From Vibrio sp. UBA2441 (GTDB taxonomy: Bacteria > Pseudomonadota > Gammaproteobacteria > Enterobacterales > Vibrionaceae): a stretch of 64,000 nt of DNA. Each line of letters begins with the position of its first letter. The first letter of the stretch is position 1. The position numbers and the translations under genes were made by a program. The DNA is taken from assembly GCA_002342685.1 (NCBI GenBank), contig DDQN01000036.1:16388-80387 (forward strand). The letters run 5' to 3'. The notes under the pieces are model-generated. The model was not told where the DNA came from. It ran no database searches and saw only the letters and a program-made list of their open reading frames with translations. Positions 1 through 7,015 of this stretch are shown piece by piece.

Positions 1-69
1 GACAATGGGTTTGAGTTGGTATTAGATTTGATTGAAGAGGCAAGTGTGAGTATTTTGAAGCGCTTATAA
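1..69 (+). CDS. C-terminal tail of an unidentified protein (cut by window edge)
   Basis: Frame 1 is open from the first base to a TAA stop and encodes the last 22 residues of a protein, ending EEASVSILKRL. The piece is too short to assign a family. A strong palindrome follows 8 bases after the stop, as expected for a gene end. The call rests only on the open frame and the palindrome, and the start lies outside the window. Confidence 0.45.
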   Translation, partial: DNGFELVLDLIEEASVSILKRL

Positions 70-76
70 ACAAATT

Positions 77-113
77 GGGGTCAGACCCCAGCTAAAAGCT
101 GAGGTCTGACCCC
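77..113. repeat. GGGGTCAGACC palindrome (REP-like, probable terminator)
   Basis: An imperfect palindrome: GGGGTCAGACC (77-87) pairs with GGTCTGACCCC (103-113), with an inner CAGCT/AGCTG stem (89-93 with 97-101), one mismatch and a 3-base loop. The GGGGTCAGACCCC core resembles dispersed palindromes in gammaproteobacterial genomes that are linked to REP-associated IS200-like transposases. It sits between two convergent genes and could also end transcription of both, although no strong T-run follows. Confidence 0.5.
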
Positions 114-132
114 GGTAGACGCTAATAAAGGA

Positions 133-1692
133 TTAACCAGCAAGTACGTCGGTTGCAACTTTATAACTTGGGTCTTCTTTGATGTTTATTTCCACCAAGC
201 TGCCTGCTTTTTCTAAAAGCGTACGGCAATCCGGGCTCAAGTGACGAAGATGAAGAGTTTTACCTAGCGCGGTATATCTTTCTGCAACGGTCTCAATTGC
301 TTCGATAGCAGAGTGGTCTGCAACACGAGAACCACCAAAATCTACAATCACATCTTGCGGGTCGTTTTTAGCATCGAATAATTCTAAAAAGTTTGCCGCT
401 GAGCCAAAGAAGATAGGACCATTGATATGGTAGACCTTAGAGCCTTCGCTGTTAAGCTGGCTGCTTGCGTATATGTGTTTAGCGTGCTGCCATGCAAACA
501 TAAGTGCCGAGGTAACAACACCAACAGCAACAGCGACAGCAAGATCTGTCAATACGGTTACTACAGTAACCAAAACGATAACGAAGAAATCTTGTTTTGG
601 TACACGACGAGCCAATTTAAATGTGGCCCATTCAAACGTACCAATAACCACCATAAACATAACACCAACCAGTGCAGCTAGTGGGATCATTTCAATCAAC
701 GATGAAGCGAATAGAATAAAGAACAGTAGCGCAAGTGCAGCAACAATTCCTGACAGTCTTCCACGTCCACCAGAGTTTACGTTGATCATGGATTGGCCGA
801 TCATGGCGCAGCCACCCATAGCGCCGAAGAATGAACAGGCAACGTTAGCAAAACCCTGACCTACACATTCTCTATTCGCTTGTCCACGAGAGTTTGTCAT
901 CTCATCAATCACAGTCAGTGTAAGAAGTGATTCAATGAGGCCAACTGCAGCGAGAATAATGGCGTAAGGTAAGATGATTTGTAGTGTTTCTAGATTAAAC
1001 GGTACAAACGGAATCGCAAATGTTGGTAAGTCACCAGCAAGAGTCGCATTTACATCTCCTGACATGGTTCGTAGAAAGTCAACGACTGTGCGTGTTTCAA
1101 GACCAAGTAAGTGAACGATTAATGTGACAGAAACGATAGCAACTAATGAAGATGGTACCGCTGTAGTAAACTTAGGCAAGAAATGAATAATTGCCATGGT
1201 TAGACCAATCAGACCAAGCATTATGGCCATTTGGTCGGTTGGTAACCAAGTAATAATGCCATCGATACCAGGGGCTTTGAACTGGCCAAGTTGCGCAAGG
1301 AAGATAACTATCGCCAGACCATTTACAAATCCGATCATGACTGGATGAGGAACCATCCGGATAAATTTGCCTAGCTTGAATATACCTGCTGAGATTTGCA
1401 ATATACCAGCGAGTAGTACAGCAGCAAATAAGTATTGGACACCGTGTGTCGCAACTAGACTGACCATTACGACAGCCATTGCGCCAGTAGCACCAGATAT
1501 CATGCCAGGGCGGCCACCAAATACAGAGGTGATTAGACCTACAATAAATGCAGCATAAAGACCAACCATTGGGTCTACGCCAGCGACAAAGGCAAATGCC
1601 ACTGCTTCGGGTACTAACGCAAGTGCAACAGTAAGACCGGAAAGGATATCATTCTTCGCAGAATGACTAGAAAACTGAGGAAATTCAAACAT
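133..1692 (-). CDS. SulP family inorganic anion transporter with STAS domain
   Basis: Predicted inner-membrane anion carrier of the SulP/SLC26 family, 519 aa. Residues about 10-390 are the hydrophobic transport domain, opening with SGLTVALALVPEAVAFA and carrying the conserved NRECVGQGFANV stretch near residue 271. Residues about 410-515 form a cytoplasmic STAS domain (VDFGGSRVADHSAIEAI). The length suits the short SulP branch that includes bicarbonate and sulfate carriers; the substrate cannot be read from the sequence. It is monocistronic and points toward the unidentified gene at the window start. The start ATG gives MFEFPQFS. Confidence 0.9.
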   Translation of the reverse strand: MFEFPQFSSHSAKNDILSGLTVALALVPEAVAFAFVAGVDPMVGLYAAFIVGLITSVFGGRPGMISGATGAMAVVMVSLVATHGVQYLFAAVLLAGILQISAGIFKLGKFIRMVPHPVMIGFVNGLAIVIFLAQLGQFKAPGIDGIITWLPTDQMAIMLGLIGLTMAIIHFLPKFTTAVPSSLVAIVSVTLIVHLLGLETRTVVDFLRTMSGDVNATLAGDLPTFAIPFVPFNLETLQIILPYAIILAAVGLIESLLTLTVIDEMTNSRGQANRECVGQGFANVACSFFGAMGGCAMIGQSMINVNSGGRGRLSGIVAALALLFFILFASSLIEMIPLAALVGVMFMVVIGTFEWATFKLARRVPKQDFFVIVLVTVVTVLTDLAVAVAVGVVTSALMFAWQHAKHIYASSQLNSEGSKVYHINGPIFFGSAANFLELFDAKNDPQDVIVDFGGSRVADHSAIEAIETVAERYTALGKTLHLRHLSPDCRTLLEKAGSLVEINIKEDPSYKVATDVLAG

Positions 1693-1993
1693 TTTGGCTC
1701 ATTATTTAAAGATAAAGACGCTATCCCAATCTTTATTGAACCTAAAGCCAAACCGTATGTAAAAAGATGCTTTAAATACAATTGTGATCGGACACCTGTT
1801 AAGTGGCCGCATGCTACAGAAAAGTGTGATTAAGTTCAAGATTAATAAATTAATACGAGTAGGAAATTAAATAATTAAGTAATAAAAACCGTATTTAAAT
1901 AATTTTCAGCTATAAATTGATAGAAAAGCATAATTTGTTCTGCATATCATGGGGGACGACCAAAGGGGCATATCCATACTTAAGTTATCTGTA
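1693..1993. other. Intergenic spacer upstream of the SulP gene
   Basis: About 300 bases between the start of the SulP transporter and the end of hutD, both on the minus strand. It is AT-rich and should hold the SulP promoter. I see no further gene, convincing operator or strong hairpin. Confidence 0.5.
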
Positions 1994-2767
1994 TCAGCTC
2001 AGTATTATCGGATGTCCTGATTTTGGATGTTTAATTACCTGTGTTGGCCATTGATAAACGTCTGAAATTATTTGTTCTGTCAGAGTTTCCCAAGGGCTCC
2101 CATCAGCGACGAGTTTTCCGTCATTTAGTATTAGAATTCGGTCAGCGTATTGGGCGGCTAAATTGAGATCATGAATCACAGCAATAACTGAAGCGCCTTC
2201 GCGGGCGAGCGATTTTACCAACTTCAATGTTTGATGCTGGTGAGACAAGTCTAGGGAAGACGTCGGTTCGTCCAATAACATGACCCGTTTATCTCCACCT
2301 TGGGCCAGTTGGGTGAGTATTCGAGCAAGGTGAACCCGCTGTTTCTCACCGCCTGAAAGGCTGGGGTATAACCGGTTGGCTAGATGAATAATGTCTGTCT
2401 GGCGCATATTATCAGTCGCAATCTTTGCAATACCTTTCTGTGTTTCATTCAATGTTAAACCACCAAGTTCAACGACTTCTCTTACGGTAAAGTTAAATGT
2501 TAAGTTGCTCGATTGCGGCAAAACAGCCAGATGTTTTGCCAGTATTGAGCCTTTCCATTCGCTGGAGCATCGACCAAAGTATTCGACGCTGCCGCCAGCC
2601 TGCCATTCATGGGTAATGACTTTAAGTAAGCTACTCTTCCCAGTACCGTTGGGGCCGAGCAGAATTGTTAATTCATTTGGTCTGAAGCAAACAGAAAGAT
2701 CATCAAGGATAGTCTTATTGCCTAACCGCAGGTTAAGGTGTTTTGCTTTTAGTGCACTTTTCTGCAT
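1994..2767 (-). CDS. hutD: Heme ABC transporter ATP-binding protein HutD/HmuV
   Basis: Cytoplasmic ATPase of a heme (or related iron-chelate) importer. It shows Walker A GPNGTGKSS, ABC signature LSGGEKQR, Walker B VMLLDEPTSSLD and the H-loop histidine in VIHDLNLAAQYAD, the typical order for the HmuV group. I place the start at the ATG for MQKSALKAKHLNL, which overlaps the hutC stop as TGATG and is preceded by an AGAGAGGA ribosome site. A longer version starting at 2800 would add 11 residues inside hutC. It is translationally coupled to hutC. Assignment to heme rather than another chelate rests on resemblance to HmuV/HutD. Confidence 0.85.
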   Translation of the reverse strand: MQKSALKAKHLNLRLGNKTILDDLSVCFRPNELTILLGPNGTGKSSLLKVITHEWQAGGSVEYFGRCSSEWKGSILAKHLAVLPQSSNLTFNFTVREVVELGGLTLNETQKGIAKIATDNMRQTDIIHLANRLYPSLSGGEKQRVHLARILTQLAQGGDKRVMLLDEPTSSLDLSHQHQTLKLVKSLAREGASVIAVIHDLNLAAQYADRILILNDGKLVADGSPWETLTEQIISDVYQWPTQVIKHPKSGHPIILS

Positions 2768-3822
2768 CACATCCGTCCTCTCTGCTTTACCAACAACCAA
2801 ATAAAGAAAGGTGCACCGATCAGTGCGGTAATGATGCCAACAGGTATATCTAACGGTGGTTTGATTGTTCGGGCTACGATATCGGCGATAAGAAGTAATA
2901 ACGCCCCCACAATCATTGACAGAGGCAATAATGAACGGTGATTCGGGCCAGACATAATACGACCAAGGTGAGGAACGATTAAGCCTATAAATCCAATAAC
3001 ACCTGCCAGAGAGACAGTAATGCCTACCCCCGCTGCGGTAAGTAATATTAATCGACGCTTAAGAGCCTGAACATTTATACCCATATGTTTGGCTTCAGGT
3101 TCACCCAGTAATAGCGCATTTAGCTTGTCCGCATCGCGAAAGAAAGAAAAGAAAAGAATGATAAGGCTGGTAAAAGCGAGTCCAATTCCCGGCCAACTTG
3201 CACCAGCCAATGACCCCATTCTCCAAAGAGACAGGTCACGTAAAGCTTTGTCATCTGCAAAATAATTCATTAAGCCTAACCCTGCTCCCGCAAGTGCACT
3301 AATAGCAACACCAGCAAGCAGCATCATACTCACCGAGGTGCCATTTTGACTTGTTCCGACTTGATACACGATGAGAGTGGTAATAGTCCCGCCAAAGAAC
3401 GAAAAAACAGGAATGGTGCCAAAAAGAAGAACGTTAGGATAATTGGTAGCTAAACTGCCGAATAGAACAATAGCAATGGCGGCTCCAAGAGAGGCGCCAG
3501 CCGAAACGCCGATAATTCCGGGGTCGGCTAGTGGGTTTCTAAATAGTCCCTGCATCACAGTGCCACATAAAGCCAGTATTGCACCAACAGCCACGGACAA
3601 CAGAGTTCTAGGTAATCGGACTTCCTGAATGATCAATTCGATATGGTTCTCGGCTAGCTGGTTCTGATAAAGCCAGTCGGGAATTATTGCAATTAGACTA
3701 TCAGACAAAGAGATATCCATTGGCCCAATTGCCACGGATGTGATAATTGCTCCATAAAGCGCAATTAATCCAACAGGTATTAGGAAGCGAAGTGAAATTC
3801 GCCCATTAGTCATTAGTGTCAT
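2767..3822 (-). CDS. hutC: Heme ABC transporter permease HutC/HmuU (FecCD family)
   Basis: Inner-membrane permease of the BtuC/FecCD family, 351 aa, about ten hydrophobic segments. Family hallmarks are VRLPRTLLSVAVGAILAL, then GTVMQGLFRNPLADPGIIGVS near residues 87-107, and GFIGLIVPHLGR near 268-280, where the coupling region contacts the ATPase. The strong LFRNPLADPG match fits HmuU/HutC. It lies first in a two-gene operon with hutD. The periplasmic heme-binding protein gene hutB, usually directly upstream, is absent: the 440 bases upstream hold only repeats. A partner must be encoded elsewhere. Confidence 0.85.
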   Translation of the reverse strand: MTLMTNGRISLRFLIPVGLIALYGAIITSVAIGPMDISLSDSLIAIIPDWLYQNQLAENHIELIIQEVRLPRTLLSVAVGAILALCGTVMQGLFRNPLADPGIIGVSAGASLGAAIAIVLFGSLATNYPNVLLFGTIPVFSFFGGTITTLIVYQVGTSQNGTSVSMMLLAGVAISALAGAGLGLMNYFADDKALRDLSLWRMGSLAGASWPGIGLAFTSLIILFFSFFRDADKLNALLLGEPEAKHMGINVQALKRRLILLTAAGVGITVSLAGVIGFIGLIVPHLGRIMSGPNHRSLLPLSMIVGALLLLIADIVARTIKPPLDIPVGIITALIGAPFFIWLLVKQRGRM

Positions 3823-3938
3823 AGATTACTTAGTAAACGGAGGCATAACTTTTAGCCAAAGGATGAAAGCCAGTATTGAACTATTTAAGCATGTTTCTAG
3901 TTTCGGTATAAGGGCATAATCGATAAAAGTGTAAGGGT

Positions 3939-4111
3939 TATACCCAAGTGACCTCAAGATGCAGGATTCAGAGCTCCCAAAGGGCGAGTTTTATTCACCC
4001 CTGTTCTGTGTTACTGATATTTGTCGTAGCATGACTATGCTTTCATATCAGTGCCTTGATCAGGCGCCAATAAATTCTCGCTGAACAAGCACCTTGAAGT
4101 TACGTGGTATA
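3939..4111. repeat. Long palindromic intergenic repeat (ERIC-like), copy A, uninterrupted
   Basis: A 173-base element whose ends are inverted: TATACCCAAGTGACCTCAAG at the left and CTTGAAGTTACGTGGTATA at the right. A second copy with matching ends and much of the same interior lies at 45583-45847. At 3971 copy A reads GAGCTCCCAAAGGGCGAG without interruption, which is the empty form of the site that carries an insertion in the other copy. It lies between hutC and the ABC exporter and has no coding potential. Confidence 0.8.
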
Positions 4112-4178
4112 TGTGTAAGAAAGCATAATATTTTCAATCATCAACTGACTAGATGTGTACCAAAATGCTACTCGTGAG

Positions 4179-4230
4179 TATACCTAAGTAATTATCGCAG
4201 AACTGAGCATGTTGAAGTTACTTGGGTATA
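4179..4230. repeat. Short relative of the same palindromic repeat
   Basis: A 52-base element starting TATACCTAAGTAA and ending TTACTTGGGTATA, which are near-perfect inverted ends of the same family as copy A. The right-hand part, GTTGAAGTTACTTGGGTATA, matches the family's right end closely. The interior is almost fully deleted, so it looks like an end-to-end deletion derivative. It ends 36 bases before the GTG of the ABC exporter, so the hairpin would lie in that gene's leader. Confidence 0.7.
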
Positions 4231-4266
4231 ATAAAAAGAACGGCTTTTATAATTAGGGTGTAATTT

Positions 4267-6063
4267 GTGTCGAACTCTTGGTCTTTTGAAATAAATACAA
4301 AATGGTTACTCAAGGAAGCAGCTAAACACAAGAAAAAGCTGATATTTGCCAATATCGTGGCGCTTTTCGCGGCCTTAATCAGCATTCCGATTCCTCTTCT
4401 TTTACCCTTGCTCGTAGATGAAGTTCTGCTCGGGCAGCCTGCAGGTGGTCTGCAATTGCTGAATACCATGCTACCTGTATCAATGCAGACACCTCATGGC
4501 TATATTACGCTGGTACTATTGTTAGTGATTTTTATGCGAGTCTCCAGTCAGGCGTTGAACATCCTTCAAACCCGGCAATTTACGCTGATTTCTAAATCGC
4601 TCACTTGTTTTTTGCGTCAGCAGTTATTAAGTAAATTAGGCCGTATAAGCATGCGGCAATATGAGCAGAAGGGAAGCGGGGCGTTAACGTCTCATTTGGT
4701 GACAGATATTGAAACCATAGACAGCTTTATTAGTTCTAGTTTAAGCCGTTTTGTAGTGAGTGTACTCAGTACCATTGGTATTTCAGCAGTACTGTTTTGG
4801 TTAGATTGGAAACTGGCGCTTTTTATAGTGCTACTTAATCCGGTCATCATATATCTGTCTAAACAGATGGGACATCGGGTAAAAGTTCTGAAAAAGAAAG
4901 AGAATCAATCTTTCGAGCGTTTTCAACAACGCCTGGTGGAAACTCTGGATGGTCTTTACCAACTTCGTGCATCAAATCGAGAGCGTGAATACCTTAATCG
5001 GCTGAAACAGGATGCGGAGTCGATCCGTAAAGATGCGGATAATTTTGCCTGGCAGTCAGACGCAGCCAATCGTCTTTCATTTTTACTTTTTTTATTGGGC
5101 TTTGAGGTCTTTCGCGCCGCTTCCATGGTGATGGTGTTGTGGGGCGACTTAACGGTTGGCCAGATAATCGCTGTATTTGGCTATTTATGGTTTTTGCTGT
5201 CTCCGATACAAGACCTATTGAGCATACAGTATTCATGGTTCGGCGCCTCTGCAGCGATGAAACGCCTGAATGGCATTTTACAACTGGAGGAAGAGCATAA
5301 TGCGCCAGCAACCGTTCATCCATTTGAAGATAACCATTCTTTCGACATTGAATTTAGAGATCTCGAGTTTTCTTATAATGAAGAACGTAAAGTGATTAAT
5401 GGGCTCAGTTTACGTATCCCCAAGGGAAAACGCGTTGCTCTGGTTGGGTCATCGGGAGGTGGAAAATCAACGTTAATTCAGCTGCTGCTTGGTATTTATC
5501 AAAAAAGTAGTGGTGAAATTTTGATTAATGGACACCCAATAGAAAAAGTCGGCTATGCAAACCTTCGCTCAAAACTTGCTGTGGTTTTACAACAACCAAT
5601 GATCTTTAACGATACGTTAAGAGAAAATCTAACCTTAGGTGAGACGGTTAATGAAGATAAACTTTGGCATGCTCTAGAGGTCGCTCAGTTAAAGGAATTT
5701 GTTGAAGGGCTAGGTGATAAGCTTGATGCAGAACTTGGCCGACAAGGGGTTCGTTTGTCTGGCGGGCAAAGGCAAAGACTCGCTATAGCGAGAATGGTGT
5801 TGGCAAACCCGGACTTGGTCATATTGGATGAAGCGACATCAGCGCTTGATACCTCAACGGAAGCGGCCCTGCATAGTGCATTAAATGAATTTCTGGATGG
5901 GCGAACAACCTTGATTGTAGCGCATCGTTTATCCGCTGTTAAACAGGCCGACTTGATATATGTTCTGGAAGATGGAAAGGTGATCCAAACCGGTCAGCAT
6001 CATGAATTAGTGAATGAAGATGGACTTTATCAAACGTTATATGGCTCATTACAGGCAGGGTAA
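4267..6063 (+). CDS. ABC exporter, fused permease and ATPase (MsbA-like half transporter)
   Basis: A 598-residue half-transporter expected to dimerise in the inner membrane. Residues about 20-310 are the six-helix exporter domain. The ATPase domain carries Walker A GSSGGGKST near 393-401, signature LSGGQRQR near 496, Walker B LVILDEATSALD near 518 and the H-loop VAHRLSAV. Substrate is unknown; lipids, peptides and drugs are all possible. The GTG start gives MSNSWSFEIN and follows an AGGGTG ribosome site. It appears monocistronic, and a short palindromic repeat lies just upstream. Confidence 0.88.
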   Translation: MSNSWSFEINTKWLLKEAAKHKKKLIFANIVALFAALISIPIPLLLPLLVDEVLLGQPAGGLQLLNTMLPVSMQTPHGYITLVLLLVIFMRVSSQALNILQTRQFTLISKSLTCFLRQQLLSKLGRISMRQYEQKGSGALTSHLVTDIETIDSFISSSLSRFVVSVLSTIGISAVLFWLDWKLALFIVLLNPVIIYLSKQMGHRVKVLKKKENQSFERFQQRLVETLDGLYQLRASNREREYLNRLKQDAESIRKDADNFAWQSDAANRLSFLLFLLGFEVFRAASMVMVLWGDLTVGQIIAVFGYLWFLLSPIQDLLSIQYSWFGASAAMKRLNGILQLEEEHNAPATVHPFEDNHSFDIEFRDLEFSYNEERKVINGLSLRIPKGKRVALVGSSGGGKSTLIQLLLGIYQKSSGEILINGHPIEKVGYANLRSKLAVVLQQPMIFNDTLRENLTLGETVNEDKLWHALEVAQLKEFVEGLGDKLDAELGRQGVRLSGGQRQRLAIARMVLANPDLVILDEATSALDTSTEAALHSALNEFLDGRTTLIVAHRLSAVKQADLIYVLEDGKVIQTGQHHELVNEDGLYQTLYGSLQAG

Positions 6064-6170
6064 GGTTAGTCAACTCAAAAAGTATCGAAAGGCCAGCATG
6101 TTACGAACATTTAAATGATACTAGCCTATAATATGTATGTCTTTGTTAAATAATCAGTTAAGGAAGTGAA

Positions 6171-6791
6171 ATGAACTTTGATTGGATAGAGTGGTTCGGG
6201 TACTTGTCTTCATTTATTGTATTAATATCTTTGACAATGACGTCAATCATGAAACTAAGAGTGATTAACCTAATAGGGTGTCTCGCGTTTGCTGCTTTTG
6301 CGTATATGATAAATTCATTACCAACAATGTTCATGAACCTTGGTATAGCAATGATAAATGTTTTCTACATACGGAAAATGTATTTTCATGAAGAAAAGTT
6401 CAAATTGATTTCAGCCAAACCAAGGACTGAGTACTTTGAACACTTTATATCGACGAACATAGATGAAATTAAATTAATTGTCCCAGTCGAAGAACTGAGA
6501 AACGCTAATACTGTATTTTATATGCTGAGAGACAATAGTATCGCGGGTGCATTGATTGGGAATGTTGATGATAACGGTGTACTGACAATCATGTTGGATT
6601 TTGTAACGTTAGAGTATCGTGATTTCAAATTAGCTAAATATTTTTATGGCATCAATACGGATGAACTTCTGCAAAGAGGCATCAATACATTAACAACAAC
6701 CGTGACAACAAGTGAACATCAGGAGTATTTAGGAAAAGTAGGATTTGAGATGGTTGATAGTGCGAAAGGACTATATCAAAAAAAATTATAA
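6171..6791 (+). CDS. YgjV-type membrane protein with a C-terminal acetyltransferase-like domain
   Basis: 206 aa in two parts. Residues about 1-75 hold three hydrophobic segments (GYLSSFIVLISLTMTSIMKL, then INLIGCLAFAAFAYMI and LGIAMINVFYI), like the proteins annotated as YgjV family. Residues about 95-206 are soluble, with a GNAT-like pattern: a VFYMLRDNSIAGALIG strand pair, then LDFVTLEYRDFKLAKYFYG, then EYLGKVGFEMV near the end. No acetyl-CoA pyrophosphate loop is obvious, so activity is uncertain. The ATG follows a good AGGAAGTGAA site. Gene function is unknown. Confidence 0.65.
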   Translation: MNFDWIEWFGYLSSFIVLISLTMTSIMKLRVINLIGCLAFAAFAYMINSLPTMFMNLGIAMINVFYIRKMYFHEEKFKLISAKPRTEYFEHFISTNIDEIKLIVPVEELRNANTVFYMLRDNSIAGALIGNVDDNGVLTIMLDFVTLEYRDFKLAKYFYGINTDELLQRGINTLTTTVTTSEHQEYLGKVGFEMVDSAKGLYQKKL

Positions 6792-6854
6792 AATGTTGTT
6801 CAGCATCCAGTATCTTGCGTCACCTGAATTGAATATTCTCGTTTCCACGCTCAG

Positions 6855-6880
6855 TGAACTGACCCCCAATAGTTGGACAC
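6855..6880. mobile_element. Possible IS3-family terminal inverted repeat remnant
   Basis: The 26 bases begin TGAACTGACCCCCAATAG and continue TTGGACAC, which resembles the terminal inverted repeats of IS3-family (IS150-like) elements, typically TGTnnTGACCCC...TTGGACA. No transposase fragment or opposite end is present between here and the rne terminator. It is best read as a scar or a chance match. Confidence 0.3.
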
Positions 6881-6962
6881 TAATTATTGCGCACCTTTTC
6901 CTATTTCTTACTACTGCATAATTAATAGGGCGCGAGAAAAATTAAGTGAAACTCTAACAATA

Positions 6963-6998
6963 AAAAAAGGGTCAGATATTTCTATCTGACCCTTTTTA
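6963..6998. terminator. Bidirectional rho-independent terminator (rne / YgjV-like gene)
   Basis: A perfect 10-bp stem, GGGTCAGATA (6969-6978) with TATCTGACCC (6983-6992), flanked by an A-run on the left and a T-run on the right. It therefore serves both the minus-strand rne and plus-strand transcription. Confidence 0.85.
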
Positions 6999-7015
6999 AT
7001 TCAACGAGCTATTAA

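Noticed and set aside
3823..3940. Remnant of hutB in the minus strand directly before hutC
   Set aside because: A short open stretch ends TTTACTAAGTAA three bases before hutC, but its translation does not resemble the end of a heme-binding protein; probably chance.
4218..4469. Minus-strand frame opposite the start of the ABC exporter
   Set aside because: It covers the exporter's first codons in antisense and the palindromic repeat; no ribosome site or family match.
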